DNA from: an uncultured Flavobacteriales bacterium
Lineage (GTDB): Bacteria > Bacteroidota > Bacteroidia > Flavobacteriales_D > Sanyastnellaceae
NCBI GenBank assembly: GCA_905478795.1
Contig: CAJQJX010000040.1
Span: 1-64,000 of the forward strand
DNA length: 64,000 nt
Reading direction: 5' to 3'
Shown: one piece after another, positions 33,409 to 41,725 of the stretch
How the letters are laid out: each line of letters begins with the position of its first letter
Numbering within the stretch: the stretch's first letter is position 1
Made by a program: the position numbers and the translations under genes
Notes under the pieces: model-generated
Database searches by the model: none
What the model was told of the DNA's origin: nothing
Seen by the model: only the letters and a program-made list of their open reading frames with translations

Positions 33409-34896
33409 ATGCGCTTCTATTTCGGTGTGTTGGTCGTGCTCCCTTTGTTGTTCGGGCCGGCGGTTTTTTCTGTCCAGGCCCAGACCTCGGGGACCACTCC
33501 CTCTTTGCGCTTGGCTACCCGGCAATTCCAGGCACCTGATGGGGCGCCATACTTGGAGGTACAGGCGGAATTCTTGGCCAGCAGCGTCACCTGGTTGTCA
33601 GAGGGTGACTCGCTCTTTCGTGCGGCAGTGAAGTGGACCGTGATCGCCTACGACAGTACTGGAACAGTGGCTGGTTTTGTGAAGTCCACATCGCGCACGG
33701 GCTCCTTGCCCCAGAAGGGTGACTTTGTGGATGTAGCCCGAATGGAGCTTGCTCCAGGGCCTCATGTACTGGAGCTGGAGGTGGAAGATGTGGGCGCTCC
33801 CCAAAGGCCGCATTTGGAGTATGAGACTGTGGTTGAAGTTTCTGACAGCAAATCATTGGATATCAGTGACTTGTTTGTTGTACAAGGTGTGGCAGAAGCT
33901 TCTGTCCCTCCGGGGCCGCTCACCCGTTCTGGCAAGGATATCCTGCCCCTTGTGGACAGCCGTGTGTCTGCTGAGGCGAGCGGTATAGCTTTCTATTGTG
34001 AGCTGTATGGTACAGACATTCAATTTGGGTCAGGCTCAGGCTTTTTGGTGGTTGCAGGATTTAAAATGCCGGGAGAACAGGGGGCTTGGGCGGAAGAGAC
34101 CCGGCGGTATTTCCGCATGAAGGCTGCACCCGTATTGCCTGTTTTAGAGGCCTTGCCTCCCCCACCCGCTGGCGTTTATGAATTGGTGGTTCAGATCATG
34201 ACCCCCGAGCAAGAACTATTGGTGTCCAACAGTACCGGTCTTCAGTGCATTTCCGAGAAGGCTCAGGAAGCTGCTGTCGCTGCAGGTTCATTGGCTCCTT
34301 TTGTCTTGTTGCACAATGACCGCGACAGTTTGTTGGCCTTGGTGGAGACATTGATCCCCATTGCAGACGCTGGTGAACGCAGGTCCATCGAGTATGTATT
34401 GCAGGGTGCAGACCTTGGGCAGTTGCGCTCGTTTCTTGAGCAATTCTGGACCGTTCGCGCTCCCGAAAATCCTGCAGACGCTTGGCGGACATACCGCACA
34501 GAGGTTGCCATCGCGGACCGCGAGTACGGAGCCTGCCCCAACCGCGAAGGTCACGAAACAGATATGGGTTGGATTTTGCTGCGCTATGGCCGTCCCAATA
34601 CAGTGGTTCAGCGTCACAACGGCACAGCGTATTATCCCTATGAAATCTGGCATTACCACAAGGCAGGCCAGTTCAACAACCGGCGATTCTTGTTCTATAC
34701 GCCCCAAGTGGTGGGCGAGTGTTTTGAGCTTTTGCACAGCGACCATCCGAGGGAGCTGCGCAATGCAGATTGGTTGGACATTCTCAAAACACGTGAATTG
34801 GGGCATTCAGTGGTGGATACCCGGATGAACCAATTGGGCAACCGTGATACGTACAGCAGAGAGGAGCCCGAAGACTTGTTCTTCAATCCGCGCTAA
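33409..34896 (+). CDS. GWxTD domain-containing exported protein
   Basis: A 495-residue protein from ATG 33409, which opens a signal peptide (MRFYFGVLVVLPLLFGPAVFSVQA). ATG 33370 is an alternative that adds 13 residues. The C-terminal part carries a GWxTD-type domain: REYGACPNREGHETDMGWILLRYGRP, YPYEIWHYHK, followed by RELRNADWLDIL. Here the GWETD motif itself reads GHETD, one residue off. GWxTD proteins are widespread in Bacteroidota, but the function is unknown. One base separates it from the glycosyltransferase gene, so the two are probably co-transcribed. Confidence 0.85.
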   Translation: MRFYFGVLVVLPLLFGPAVFSVQAQTSGTTPSLRLATRQFQAPDGAPYLEVQAEFLASSVTWLSEGDSLFRAAVKWTVIAYDSTGTVAGFVKSTSRTGSLPQKGDFVDVARMELAPGPHVLELEVEDVGAPQRPHLEYETVVEVSDSKSLDISDLFVVQGVAEASVPPGPLTRSGKDILPLVDSRVSAEASGIAFYCELYGTDIQFGSGSGFLVVAGFKMPGEQGAWAEETRRYFRMKAAPVLPVLEALPPPPAGVYELVVQIMTPEQELLVSNSTGLQCISEKAQEAAVAAGSLAPFVLLHNDRDSLLALVETLIPIADAGERRSIEYVLQGADLGQLRSFLEQFWTVRAPENPADAWRTYRTEVAIADREYGACPNREGHETDMGWILLRYGRPNTVVQRHNGTAYYPYEIWHYHKAGQFNNRRFLFYTPQVVGECFELLHSDHPRELRNADWLDILKTRELGHSVVDTRMNQLGNRDTYSREEPEDLFFNPR

Positions 34897-34897
34897 C

Positions 34898-35974
34898 ATG
34901 ATTGAAGATGACCGCCCTTTTTGTCGCGTAGCAGTGGCTGTCCTCAATTGGAACGGCACGGCACACCTTCGGCGGTTTTTGCCGTCAGTGGTGGCGCACA
35001 ACGCAGCGGCTGATCGGGTGGTGGTGATTGACAATGGTTCTGATGATGGAAGTTTAGAGCTGTTGCGCCAAGAGTTTCCTGAAGTAGAAGTGGTGTCCCT
35101 GTCCCAAAATCATGGGTTTGCCGGTGGATACAATGCAGGACTGGAAGCCCTAAGCAAGCGGCTGAAGGCCGATTGGGTGCTCCTGCTCAACAGTGACGTT
35201 GAAGTCACAGCCGATTGGGTGGATGTGATGGTGAATGCTGCAGAGAAAAAGGGCTGGTCTGCCGTCCAACCAAAGATTAGGGCCGTAGAACGCAGGGCGG
35301 AATTTGAGTACGCCGGGGCTGCAGGTGGCTACATGGACCGCTTTGGGTTTATGTTTTGTGCCGGACGCATTTTCGATGCTTTTGAGCAGGATACGGGGCA
35401 GTATGACGATGACAGGGCTGTGTTTTGGGCCTCTGGGGCGGCACTGCTGATCCGGACCTCTGCATGGCAGGAGGTTCAGGGCTTGGATGCGGACTTCTTT
35501 GCCCACATGGAGGAAATTGATTTGTGCTGGCGCTTGCGCAACAGGGGGCACGTCATTGGCGTTGCGACAGGCGCTCATGTCTATCATTTGGGTGGTGGGA
35601 CCCTGGCCCAATCCAGTCCCCGGAAAGCGCAACTGAATTTCAGGAACAACCTTTTTTTGCTGCTCAAAAACGACCACAGGCCTGGAATCGGAGCGCGCAT
35701 TTTTGTGCGGCAAATACTCGATGGCATCGCGGCATTGCGCTTTGTGGCCGAAGGAAAATATGACTTCTTCAAAGCGGTCCTTCGCGCGCACAGAGAGTTT
35801 GGACGAGCTAGGCCTTCCATGAAGCTCAAGCGCCGTTCAGAGATGTTGACCTGCACTGGTGTGGAGCGGTCTCCTGACGCGATGGCTGGGCGTTATGAAG
35901 GGAGCATTGTCGTCGATTATTTCTTGCGTGGACGCAAGCGTTGGTCGGACCTCCCTCCTTCTCGATTCAGTTAA
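34898..35974 (+). CDS. Glycosyltransferase family 2 (rhamnosyltransferase-like)
   Basis: A 358-residue cytoplasmic or membrane-associated GT-A enzyme. It begins AVAVLNWNGTAHLRRFLPSV, with VIDNGSDDGS and NHGFAGGYNAG for nucleotide-sugar binding, NSDVEV for the DXD-like metal site, and MEEIDLCWR for the acceptor site, all typical of WbbL-like GT2 enzymes in cell-surface polysaccharide synthesis. ATG 34898 lies one base after the upstream stop; an earlier frame start is inside that gene. The donor sugar is unknown. Confidence 0.9.
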   Translation: MIEDDRPFCRVAVAVLNWNGTAHLRRFLPSVVAHNAAADRVVVIDNGSDDGSLELLRQEFPEVEVVSLSQNHGFAGGYNAGLEALSKRLKADWVLLLNSDVEVTADWVDVMVNAAEKKGWSAVQPKIRAVERRAEFEYAGAAGGYMDRFGFMFCAGRIFDAFEQDTGQYDDDRAVFWASGAALLIRTSAWQEVQGLDADFFAHMEEIDLCWRLRNRGHVIGVATGAHVYHLGGGTLAQSSPRKAQLNFRNNLFLLLKNDHRPGIGARIFVRQILDGIAALRFVAEGKYDFFKAVLRAHREFGRARPSMKLKRRSEMLTCTGVERSPDAMAGRYEGSIVVDYFLRGRKRWSDLPPSRFS

Positions 35975-36052
35975 ATCTCCGTTGATGCATGGGTACGCCG
36001 CTCTCACAAACTCTTTGTTTGGAGGGTGTGAACCTCCTTTTGATTTGTCCCG

Positions 36053-37795
36053 ATGCGCGGGCCCCAACTTTTGCGATGGATACTTCCAGGAATGGTCGTT
36101 GGGTGGGGTGTTTCTGCACCTTGCTCCCCGCTTGTTCTGTTCACAATGGCAGCCTGTGCTACAGCGCTGTCAGCGTGGTTGTTATTGAGCTTTAGCGATG
36201 TCAGACGTTGTGTTTCTGGGGCCTTGTTATTGGGCGGAGCTTTGGGCTGTTGTGCACGCGGAAGTGCGCCTGGGCATGCCCTGTTTCGTTCCTCCTCTCC
36301 TTCCCCTGAGGTGGGTCGCTTTGAACTGGTTCAACCTTGGTCGCCTCGCGGAAGTACAGCCCGGTGGTTGGCTGTTGGACCTGATGGACGTCAGGCACTG
36401 TTGGAAGTCAAGGGCCCGACTTTAGGTGTTGGACAGACTATGGTGGCTGGCGTTCGCCGTTTGAGGCCGGAGCCTGCTGCGCATTTGGCTGACTTTGATG
36501 AGCGGGCTTTCCTCAAGGGGCGGGGTGTCTCGTCCAAATACGCCGTGGATTGGCATGGGGCCGTGACAGAGGCGCCAGGCCTGTTGGCAAGCGTCAGAAG
36601 GGCCTTAGATACGGCCAAGCTCCGTGTAAGGCTGCGTTGTTTGAGCTTAAACGACCCTGATGTTTCTGGCTTGCTGATGGCCTTGATGACAGGCGATAAG
36701 GGCGGCGTTTCACGGACAACGAAAGCGGCCTTTTCAGATGTAGGATTGTCCCATCTTGTCGCTGTCTCGGGGTTTCACATTGGGTTGATGGCAGGCCTCC
36801 TTCTCTTGGTGTTCCAATGGCTCGGCTGTCCTGCTGGGTGGAGACCGTATCTGCTGGCTCCATTGGTTTGGGGGTATGTGGGCCTCTGTGGTTGGCCAGG
36901 TTCAGCAGTGCGTGCTGCAGCGATGATGTCTGTGGGGGTCTTGGCCCTGGCGTTGGGCCGAAAGTCTGATGGCATGACGGTGCTATCTGCTGTGGCCCTC
37001 GCGATTGTGGCCTTTCGGCCCGAGGCGCTCGGTGATTTGGGGGTGGGCTTGAGTTTTTTGGCAACGGCTGGCATCTTGTTGCTGCACCGGTGTTTCAAAG
37101 GCTTGGGGTGGTCGTCTTGGCTGAAGAAGTGCGGCATGCTCGTCGGGGTTCCCCTCGTCGCCACAGCTTGCACCGCTCCCCTTGCTTGGCCTGCGTTTGG
37201 TAAGTTCCCTGTGGTTTTTGTGGCCACCAACATCATGGCGGCCCCTTTGGTCACCGCGATTCTGGTCTTGTTTGTCGCATGGTACATTCTTCCGGGGCCC
37301 TTTTCGTGGGGTCTAAGAGAAGCCCTTGTTCACTTGACCCACCTCTTTCTGGACTTGGTGTCGTGGTGGGCAGAATATCCCCCACTGTTGCTGCCACTGG
37401 ATCGCACATTCACGGCTTGCGCTGGCGGAGCGTTGGCCGTGGGCTGCATATGGGGTTTGGCTGTGCAACGGCCATTGCGGCTCGGATTGGCAGGTGCGCT
37501 CACGGCATTTGCGTTGCTGCGTTGGTCCAGCTTCGAAGAGCAGCGTCCTCGAGCTGTGATGGTGGGGTCGGACTGTGTGGTGTATGCCCGGGATAAAGTC
37601 ACCGTCTTTCCAGCGTCGCCAACCCCGAGATATGCTGGGGTCAAAACATGGAAAACCCGCTCGTTAACGGAGCGGGTTTCCAATGAGCCACCCGATTCAA
37701 TCTGGTGGTGCGGTGCACAATGGGCCATGTCCTCCCATCACATCCGATACCGGACACAGGGGGGCCAATGGCGCGTTGTCAGTTCATTTCGGTGA
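36053..37795 (+). CDS. ComEC/Rec2-family competence protein
   Basis: A 580-residue polytopic membrane protein with the ComEC core motif LSHLVAVSGFHIGLMAG and about ten hydrophobic segments. The N-terminal OB-like region (about residues 70-180) is followed by the competence domain (about 205-480). The metallo-beta-lactamase domain present at the C-terminus of many ComEC proteins is absent; the protein ends in a short soluble tail. ComEC forms the inner-membrane channel for single-stranded DNA during natural transformation. It overlaps the 3' end of a minus-strand gene by 17 bp, and the last 150 bp contain a hairpin. Confidence 0.88.
   Translation: MRGPQLLRWILPGMVVGWGVSAPCSPLVLFTMAACATALSAWLLLSFSDVRRCVSGALLLGGALGCCARGSAPGHALFRSSSPSPEVGRFELVQPWSPRGSTARWLAVGPDGRQALLEVKGPTLGVGQTMVAGVRRLRPEPAAHLADFDERAFLKGRGVSSKYAVDWHGAVTEAPGLLASVRRALDTAKLRVRLRCLSLNDPDVSGLLMALMTGDKGGVSRTTKAAFSDVGLSHLVAVSGFHIGLMAGLLLLVFQWLGCPAGWRPYLLAPLVWGYVGLCGWPGSAVRAAAMMSVGVLALALGRKSDGMTVLSAVALAIVAFRPEALGDLGVGLSFLATAGILLLHRCFKGLGWSSWLKKCGMLVGVPLVATACTAPLAWPAFGKFPVVFVATNIMAAPLVTAILVLFVAWYILPGPFSWGLREALVHLTHLFLDLVSWWAEYPPLLLPLDRTFTACAGGALAVGCIWGLAVQRPLRLGLAGALTAFALLRWSSFEEQRPRAVMVGSDCVVYARDKVTVFPASPTPRYAGVKTWKTRSLTERVSNEPPDSIWWCGAQWAMSSHHIRYRTQGGQWRVVSSFR
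37651..37680 (-). terminator. Minus-strand terminator-like hairpin inside comEC
   Basis: cccgctc and gagcggg pair with a 7-nt loop, extended by an A/T-rich base. Reading on the minus strand the stem is followed by TTTTCC. It lies about 100 bp beyond the stop of the minus-strand gene ending at 37779, inside the 3' part of comEC. Confidence 0.6.
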
Positions 37796-38039
37796 CATTG
37801 CGAATCACACGTTCTACATAGGACTCCCAAGCCTCCATCCCCATGATGGGAAGGATGGCATTGACGCGGTTGTTCTGTTTGCTGTAGATCGCTTCTACAT
37901 AAAAGCCGTTGACTTCAAAAATGCAGAGGATGTAACGGTTCTCGACCATTCTTTGGGAAATGCAATTCCCGTGGTCCCACATGTAGTTGGTCTTCTCATC
38001 GAGTGGAAGCCTGTTGAAAGTACGGAGGTCCATATTCAT
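37779..38039 (-). CDS. Small conserved Bacteroidota protein
   Basis: An 86-residue protein from ATG 38039 (or 38033). The recognisable pattern is LRTFNRLPLDEKTNYMW near the start, then FEVNGFYVEAIY and a short helical end. It has no signal peptide or known domain. Small proteins with this 'L.tFN.L' and 'FYVE' arrangement are common in Bacteroidota and have no known role. The longer reading upstream enters the HMG-CoA lyase promoter region and is rejected. Confidence 0.6.
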   Translation of the reverse strand: MNMDLRTFNRLPLDEKTNYMWDHGNCISQRMVENRYILCIFEVNGFYVEAIYSKQNNRVNAILPIMGMEAWESYVERVIRNVTEMN

Positions 38040-38124
38040 GGGGTTGACGTTGTGTTGTGATCGCACCGCAGGGCGGATATGGGTTCCAATACGTCGGGGG
38101 GTGTGTTGGGGTTTCATTTTGTTC

Positions 38125-38132
38125 AATCTTTG
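38125..38132 (+). promoter_or_regulatory. -7-like element AATCTTTG before HMG-CoA lyase
   Basis: Seven of eight positions match TAnnTTTG. It ends only four bases (CGAC) before the ATG at 38137. Confidence 0.4.
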
Positions 38133-38136
38133 CGAC

Positions 38137-39009
38137 ATGAGCAACATCAAATCAGGTGGAGATTCTTGGTTTCTAACGGACTGTCCGCGTGACGCGATCC
38201 AAGGGATGTCGCCGTTTATTCCCACTGACCAGAAGGTGGCCTATTTGTCGGCTTTGATGGAAGTGGGTTTTGATGTGCTCGATGCAGGCAGTTTCGTTTC
38301 GCCCAAGGCCGTTCCACAAATGGCTGACAGTGCGCAGGTACTTGAGAGGTTGCCGGAGACTGGTACGGAAGTCTTGGCCATTGTGGCCAATGAACGCGGA
38401 GCCCAAGACGCATTGTCTCACGGCCGTCCGGACATGATTGGCTTCCCATTTGGGATTTCGGAGACCTTTCAGCAGCGGAATACAGGAGGAGGTATTGACG
38501 AGGGGTGGCGCCGATTGGATGCCATACAAAATGCCGCGGCCGCTTCGAATAAGGGGGTTGTTGTTTACCTCAGCATGGGATTCGGAAATCCATACGGAGA
38601 CCCTTGGTCACCGGAGTTGGCAGGCGATTGGGCCTTGCGATTGCACGAAGAGTTGGGGGTCACGCACCTGGCCCTAAGCGACACAGTTGGCCAAGCCAAC
38701 GAAGGCATCATAGAAGCGGTATGCACACAGGTAATATCGGCCTCGCCTGGATTGACCGTTGGGGTGCACTTGCATGGACGGCGAGAATCAGCTGCTCCAT
38801 TCATGGAGGCTGCTTGGCGCGGTGGATGCCGGAGGTTTGATGGAGCGCTCGGTGGATTGGGTGGATGCCCAATGGCCAAAGACGAATTGGTAGGCAATCT
38901 GCCCACCGAAGTGCTCATGGAAGCCCCTGCCGTTTGGGGTGGGGCGAAGAGGAATTGGAATCAAGAAGCCTTGGCCAAGGCGCAAAGCCTCCTTGCACAA
39001 TTGAAGTAA
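38137..39009 (+). CDS. Hydroxymethylglutaryl-CoA lyase
   Basis: A 290-residue TIM-barrel enzyme of the DRE-TIM family, cleaving HMG-CoA into acetyl-CoA and acetoacetate at the end of leucine degradation. Family motifs are LTDCPRDAIQG (metal/substrate Arg-Asp), HLHGRRE (metal-binding His), and GGLGGCPMAKDELVGNLPTE with the catalytic Cys loop. ATG 38137 is chosen because earlier frame starts lie in the divergent gene. No acyl-CoA carboxylase or other leucine genes are adjacent. The next gene is convergent. Confidence 0.92.
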   Translation: MSNIKSGGDSWFLTDCPRDAIQGMSPFIPTDQKVAYLSALMEVGFDVLDAGSFVSPKAVPQMADSAQVLERLPETGTEVLAIVANERGAQDALSHGRPDMIGFPFGISETFQQRNTGGGIDEGWRRLDAIQNAAAASNKGVVVYLSMGFGNPYGDPWSPELAGDWALRLHEELGVTHLALSDTVGQANEGIIEAVCTQVISASPGLTVGVHLHGRRESAAPFMEAAWRGGCRRFDGALGGLGGCPMAKDELVGNLPTEVLMEAPAVWGGAKRNWNQEALAKAQSLLAQLK

Positions 39010-39171
39010 GCCTTCAGTTTAAACAGTGCTCGAAGAGATCGAAGCCGAAGACATCTGAGCTCAGCTCTATACGTTCGAACTTCTTAATCGTTATGCGAAT
39101 GCGGAACCGCTTCATGGGACAAGATTTGGTCCCGATACGGTTTATCCTGTAAAAGGGTTACGAGCGGAACC

Positions 39172-39930
39172 TCAATGAGGGCTTGCCAGCCATGACAAAA
39201 AGAGTCCTGCGAGGATGGTCAACAGCTTGCGCCCGTTAAAATCATGGCCATCTGCAGTCTCAAACAAAATGGTGGTTGAGATGTGCAGCAAGATGCCCAC
39301 CAACACGCCGTTTAGTGCACCAAAGACCGCAGGAACTTGCGGCAAAGAGCCCGCTATAAGCATTCCAAATACGGGGGTGGCTGCAAAGAAGAGGATCCAA
39401 GCCCACCTGCGCGCCCGCTGCGTGACAGTGGCCTTAAGGATGGTCGCTAGAGCCAGGGCCACTGGCAGTTTGTGCAGTGCGATGCCAGCCAACAGAGCGA
39501 GTTGCCCCTCTCCTACATGGTGATGATGGTGGTGCCCTGCATGTTCGTGCCCATGATCGTGGAGGTGTTCATGGGCCATCTGTGCGGTGTCCAACCCAAA
39601 GGGCATGGCTTCGATCAAAGCGTGCAGGCATAAACTGAGAAAGGCGAGCAAGCCAAACCGATTGCCGTGAACGTGAACGTGACCATGTTCCATACCCTTG
39701 CTCAGATATTCCAAGCCTATTTGAAGCAAAAATCCCCCGATCACCCAATGTCCTGCTCCGACATTCATGGCAAATGCTTCGGGCAAGAGGTGAAGGAAGC
39801 ACAGTCCCAACAGGAAGGCGCCGCCAAAGGACAGCAACAGGGGCATGTGTTGCTTAAACCTGTCGCCCAACCATTCTCCGAGAAGAGCGCCTAAGAGCGC
39901 AACGACAACCAAAGTGATGCCAGCAGTCAT
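39172..39930 (-). CDS. ZIP-family metal transporter
   Basis: A 252-residue membrane protein with about eight hydrophobic segments and a cytoplasmic His-rich loop (AHEHLHDHGHEHAGHHHHHH) typical of ZIP zinc/iron transporters. Transmembrane helices IV and V carry the metal-site histidines (LCLHALIEAMPFG, GIALHKLPVAL). Its start codon overlaps the methyltransferase stop (ATGA), giving a probable two-gene operon. The usual substrate is zinc; iron or manganese cannot be excluded. A longer start at 39978 is rejected because it lies in the upstream gene. Confidence 0.9.
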   Translation of the reverse strand: MTAGITLVVVALLGALLGEWLGDRFKQHMPLLLSFGGAFLLGLCFLHLLPEAFAMNVGAGHWVIGGFLLQIGLEYLSKGMEHGHVHVHGNRFGLLAFLSLCLHALIEAMPFGLDTAQMAHEHLHDHGHEHAGHHHHHHVGEGQLALLAGIALHKLPVALALATILKATVTQRARRWAWILFFAATPVFGMLIAGSLPQVPAVFGALNGVLVGILLHISTTILFETADGHDFNGRKLLTILAGLFLSWLASPH

Positions 39931-40694
39931 GATTTGCGTGCGTAAAATATGAGTCGGGTGTCTTCTCCTTGTTTCCAAGGATTGAGGTCGTATGAACCAT
40001 ATCGCCCCATGATTTCAAATCCAGATTCCTCCAACATGGCGGTCAAATGAACATTGTCCAATGCTGCGACACGCTCAACGTGTTCTTTCCTGCCATTTGT
40101 AGTGTCATGGGCAATGCGTTTCACAAAGGTCGGAAACCCGCCCTCTGAAGCGGGCGCCAATTCCCGAGTGATGCTGTAGACCACTCCCCCCCGTTCCAGT
40201 TGCTCTTTGGGTACCAAATGACGTTGGGCAAAATGCGCGTCGAGGAAATCCAAAACAAAAAACCCACCGGGTTTCAGGTGGTCATACACTTGATGAAGGA
40301 CCGATAAGTGGTCCTCAGACTGACTGAAATAGCCGAAACTCGTGAACAGGTTTAGGATTCCGTCAAATTTCTGCTGGAGTGAAAAGTGGCGCATATCCCC
40401 TTCCACAAAGGACAGGCCTGGTACATTGTGGTGGTCCAATCGGGCCGCAGCAATGCTGTTTGGACTCAGGTCAAGGCCCACCACCTGGTGTCCTTTCAAA
40501 GCAGCGGCGCGCGCATGGCGTCCCTTTCCACAGGCCAAATCAAGGAGGCTCAATTGGTCCCACCCCCACTGTTTATGCATCGCTGTTACGAAAGCCTCCG
40601 CCTCCGTATTGCTGCGATGTCCATAAAGCTGATGGTAGTGCGGGTTGTCAAACCACGCTTCAAACCAAGCTGGGGAGTGTTGCGAAGGATCCAT
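39927..40694 (-). CDS. Class I SAM-dependent methyltransferase
   Basis: A 255-residue methyltransferase. SAM motif I reads LLDLACGKGRHARA, the acidic residue after strand 2 is in VVGLDLSPNSI, and motif II is FVEGDMRHFSL. It starts PAWFEAWFDNPHYHQLYGHR, a pattern common in Bacteroidota class I small-molecule or lipid methyltransferases. The acceptor is unknown. TATCTTG at 40705-40711 (minus strand) lies 10 nt before the ATG. It overlaps the ZIP gene by four bases. Confidence 0.85.
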   Translation of the reverse strand: MDPSQHSPAWFEAWFDNPHYHQLYGHRSNTEAEAFVTAMHKQWGWDQLSLLDLACGKGRHARAAALKGHQVVGLDLSPNSIAAARLDHHNVPGLSFVEGDMRHFSLQQKFDGILNLFTSFGYFSQSEDHLSVLHQVYDHLKPGGFFVLDFLDAHFAQRHLVPKEQLERGGVVYSITRELAPASEGGFPTFVKRIAHDTTNGRKEHVERVAALDNVHLTAMLEESGFEIMGRYGSYDLNPWKQGEDTRLIFYARKS

Positions 40695-40704
40695 AAGAGC
40701 GCGC

Positions 40705-40711
40705 CAAGATA
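40705..40711 (-). promoter_or_regulatory. -7-like element TATCTTG of the 40694 methyltransferase
   Basis: TATCTTG on the minus strand, 10 nt upstream of the start codon, in the 57-bp divergent region shared with the SiaB-like gene. Confidence 0.4.
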
Positions 40712-40751
40712 ATTCTTAGCGATTGGGCAACCTGACGGCGTCCCCCTGCGT

Positions 40752-41342
40752 ATGAGCAGTGATTCCGACTCCTGCTGCCTGATGATTTCTATTGACAAAC
40801 GCACTGTCTTTCCCGCTCTAAAAACCCGGTGGATGGGCCTGGCTTCCTTCGATGCCCACCCTTCGACCGCGAATCTAGATGCTTTGTTGGAACACCTTGA
40901 AGAGGTGGTGGTGCAGCGCATGGAGGACCGCCGTGTGTTTCGGGCTGTGATTGAGTGCGTTCAGAACTTGGAGCGTCATGCGGATCCTGATCGTAGGGCC
41001 CAACTTAATCTGATGGGCCGGTCGTGCTGCGGTGAGCCACGTTTCAAAATCCGCAGCGTCAACGCTATTCGAAAGAACGAGATCCAACAAGTGGAACAGT
41101 GGATTCGGCAGTATGGCACGTTGCAGGAGATGACGGTCACATCGATGAAAGATGGCGAAATTGATTGGCGAAGTCTCTATCGTCAATGTCTGGATTCAGT
41201 GGACCGAACACCTCGAGGAGGCGCGGGTTTGGGCTGGGTTTCACTGGCAAAAACGGCCATCCGAGCACCCCACATCCGGATTATCCACGCATCGGATGGA
41301 CCCAAATTATTTTTCTCTGTCGAGGTGGCTTGCACACCTTGA
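40752..41342 (+). CDS. SiaB-family protein kinase-like regulator
   Basis: A 196-residue cytoplasmic protein. The segment VFRAVIECVQNLERHADP corresponds to the N-box of the GHKL ATPase fold (E..QN..RH), and GAGLGWVSLAKTA to the glycine-rich ATP lid. Such SiaB-like (DUF6272) kinases phosphorylate a partner SiaC. ATG 40752 is used; an ATG at 40785 is possible. It is followed 14 bp later by a SiaC homologue in the same direction. In Pseudomonas the SiaABCD module controls surface aggregation through c-di-GMP. Confidence 0.82.
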   Translation: MSSDSDSCCLMISIDKRTVFPALKTRWMGLASFDAHPSTANLDALLEHLEEVVVQRMEDRRVFRAVIECVQNLERHADPDRRAQLNLMGRSCCGEPRFKIRSVNAIRKNEIQQVEQWIRQYGTLQEMTVTSMKDGEIDWRSLYRQCLDSVDRTPRGGAGLGWVSLAKTAIRAPHIRIIHASDGPKLFFSVEVACTP

Positions 41343-41356
41343 TTACTTTTGGTCAC

Positions 41357-41725
41357 ATGGGTCCCTTACACATCGCTCCTACTGTCAAGACGCCAGAGAT
41401 TGTTTTTCAAGCTGAAGACCAACGTCTGGTGCTTTCTGGCCGCTCTATTCCAGAGAATGCTGTCGACTTCTACCGTCCGATATTGGATTGGGCTCAAGGC
41501 ATTCCAGAAGATTTTAAGTTGACCGTTCAGGTGCAGTTGGAATACTTCAATACCAGCAGCAGTAAATGCCTCTTGGACCTCTTTAAGCGTCTTGAGCAAA
41601 GCCAATCCTTAGAAGTCCAATGGTATTTCGATGCCGATGACGAGGATATGCTTGAGGCCGGCGAGGACTACGATCACATTGTGAATGTGCCCTTTAAATT
41701 CGTTGAGATCGACCCCGAAGCCTGA
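41357..41725 (+). CDS. SiaC-family regulatory phosphoprotein
   Basis: A 122-residue protein from ATG 41357 (the longer reading runs through the SiaB gene). It shows the DUF1987/SiaC pattern: LSGRSIPENAVDFYRPILDW and the motif YFNTSSSKCLLDLFKRL, which contains the Thr/Ser region phosphorylated in SiaC, then an acidic segment. It should be phosphorylated by its neighbour SiaB. No SiaA phosphatase or SiaD diguanylate cyclase gene is adjacent. Its 3' end overlaps the convergent ABC-transporter gene by 32 bp. Confidence 0.88.
   Translation: MGPLHIAPTVKTPEIVFQAEDQRLVLSGRSIPENAVDFYRPILDWAQGIPEDFKLTVQVQLEYFNTSSSKCLLDLFKRLEQSQSLEVQWYFDADDEDMLEAGEDYDHIVNVPFKFVEIDPEA

Noticed and set aside
39104-39141. 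Nested hairpin (aaccg/cggtt and gggac/gtccc) between HMG-CoA lyase and ZIP genes
   Set aside because: Short stems, large loops and no T-run; not convincing as terminator or RNA gene, though it may be a weak convergent terminator.
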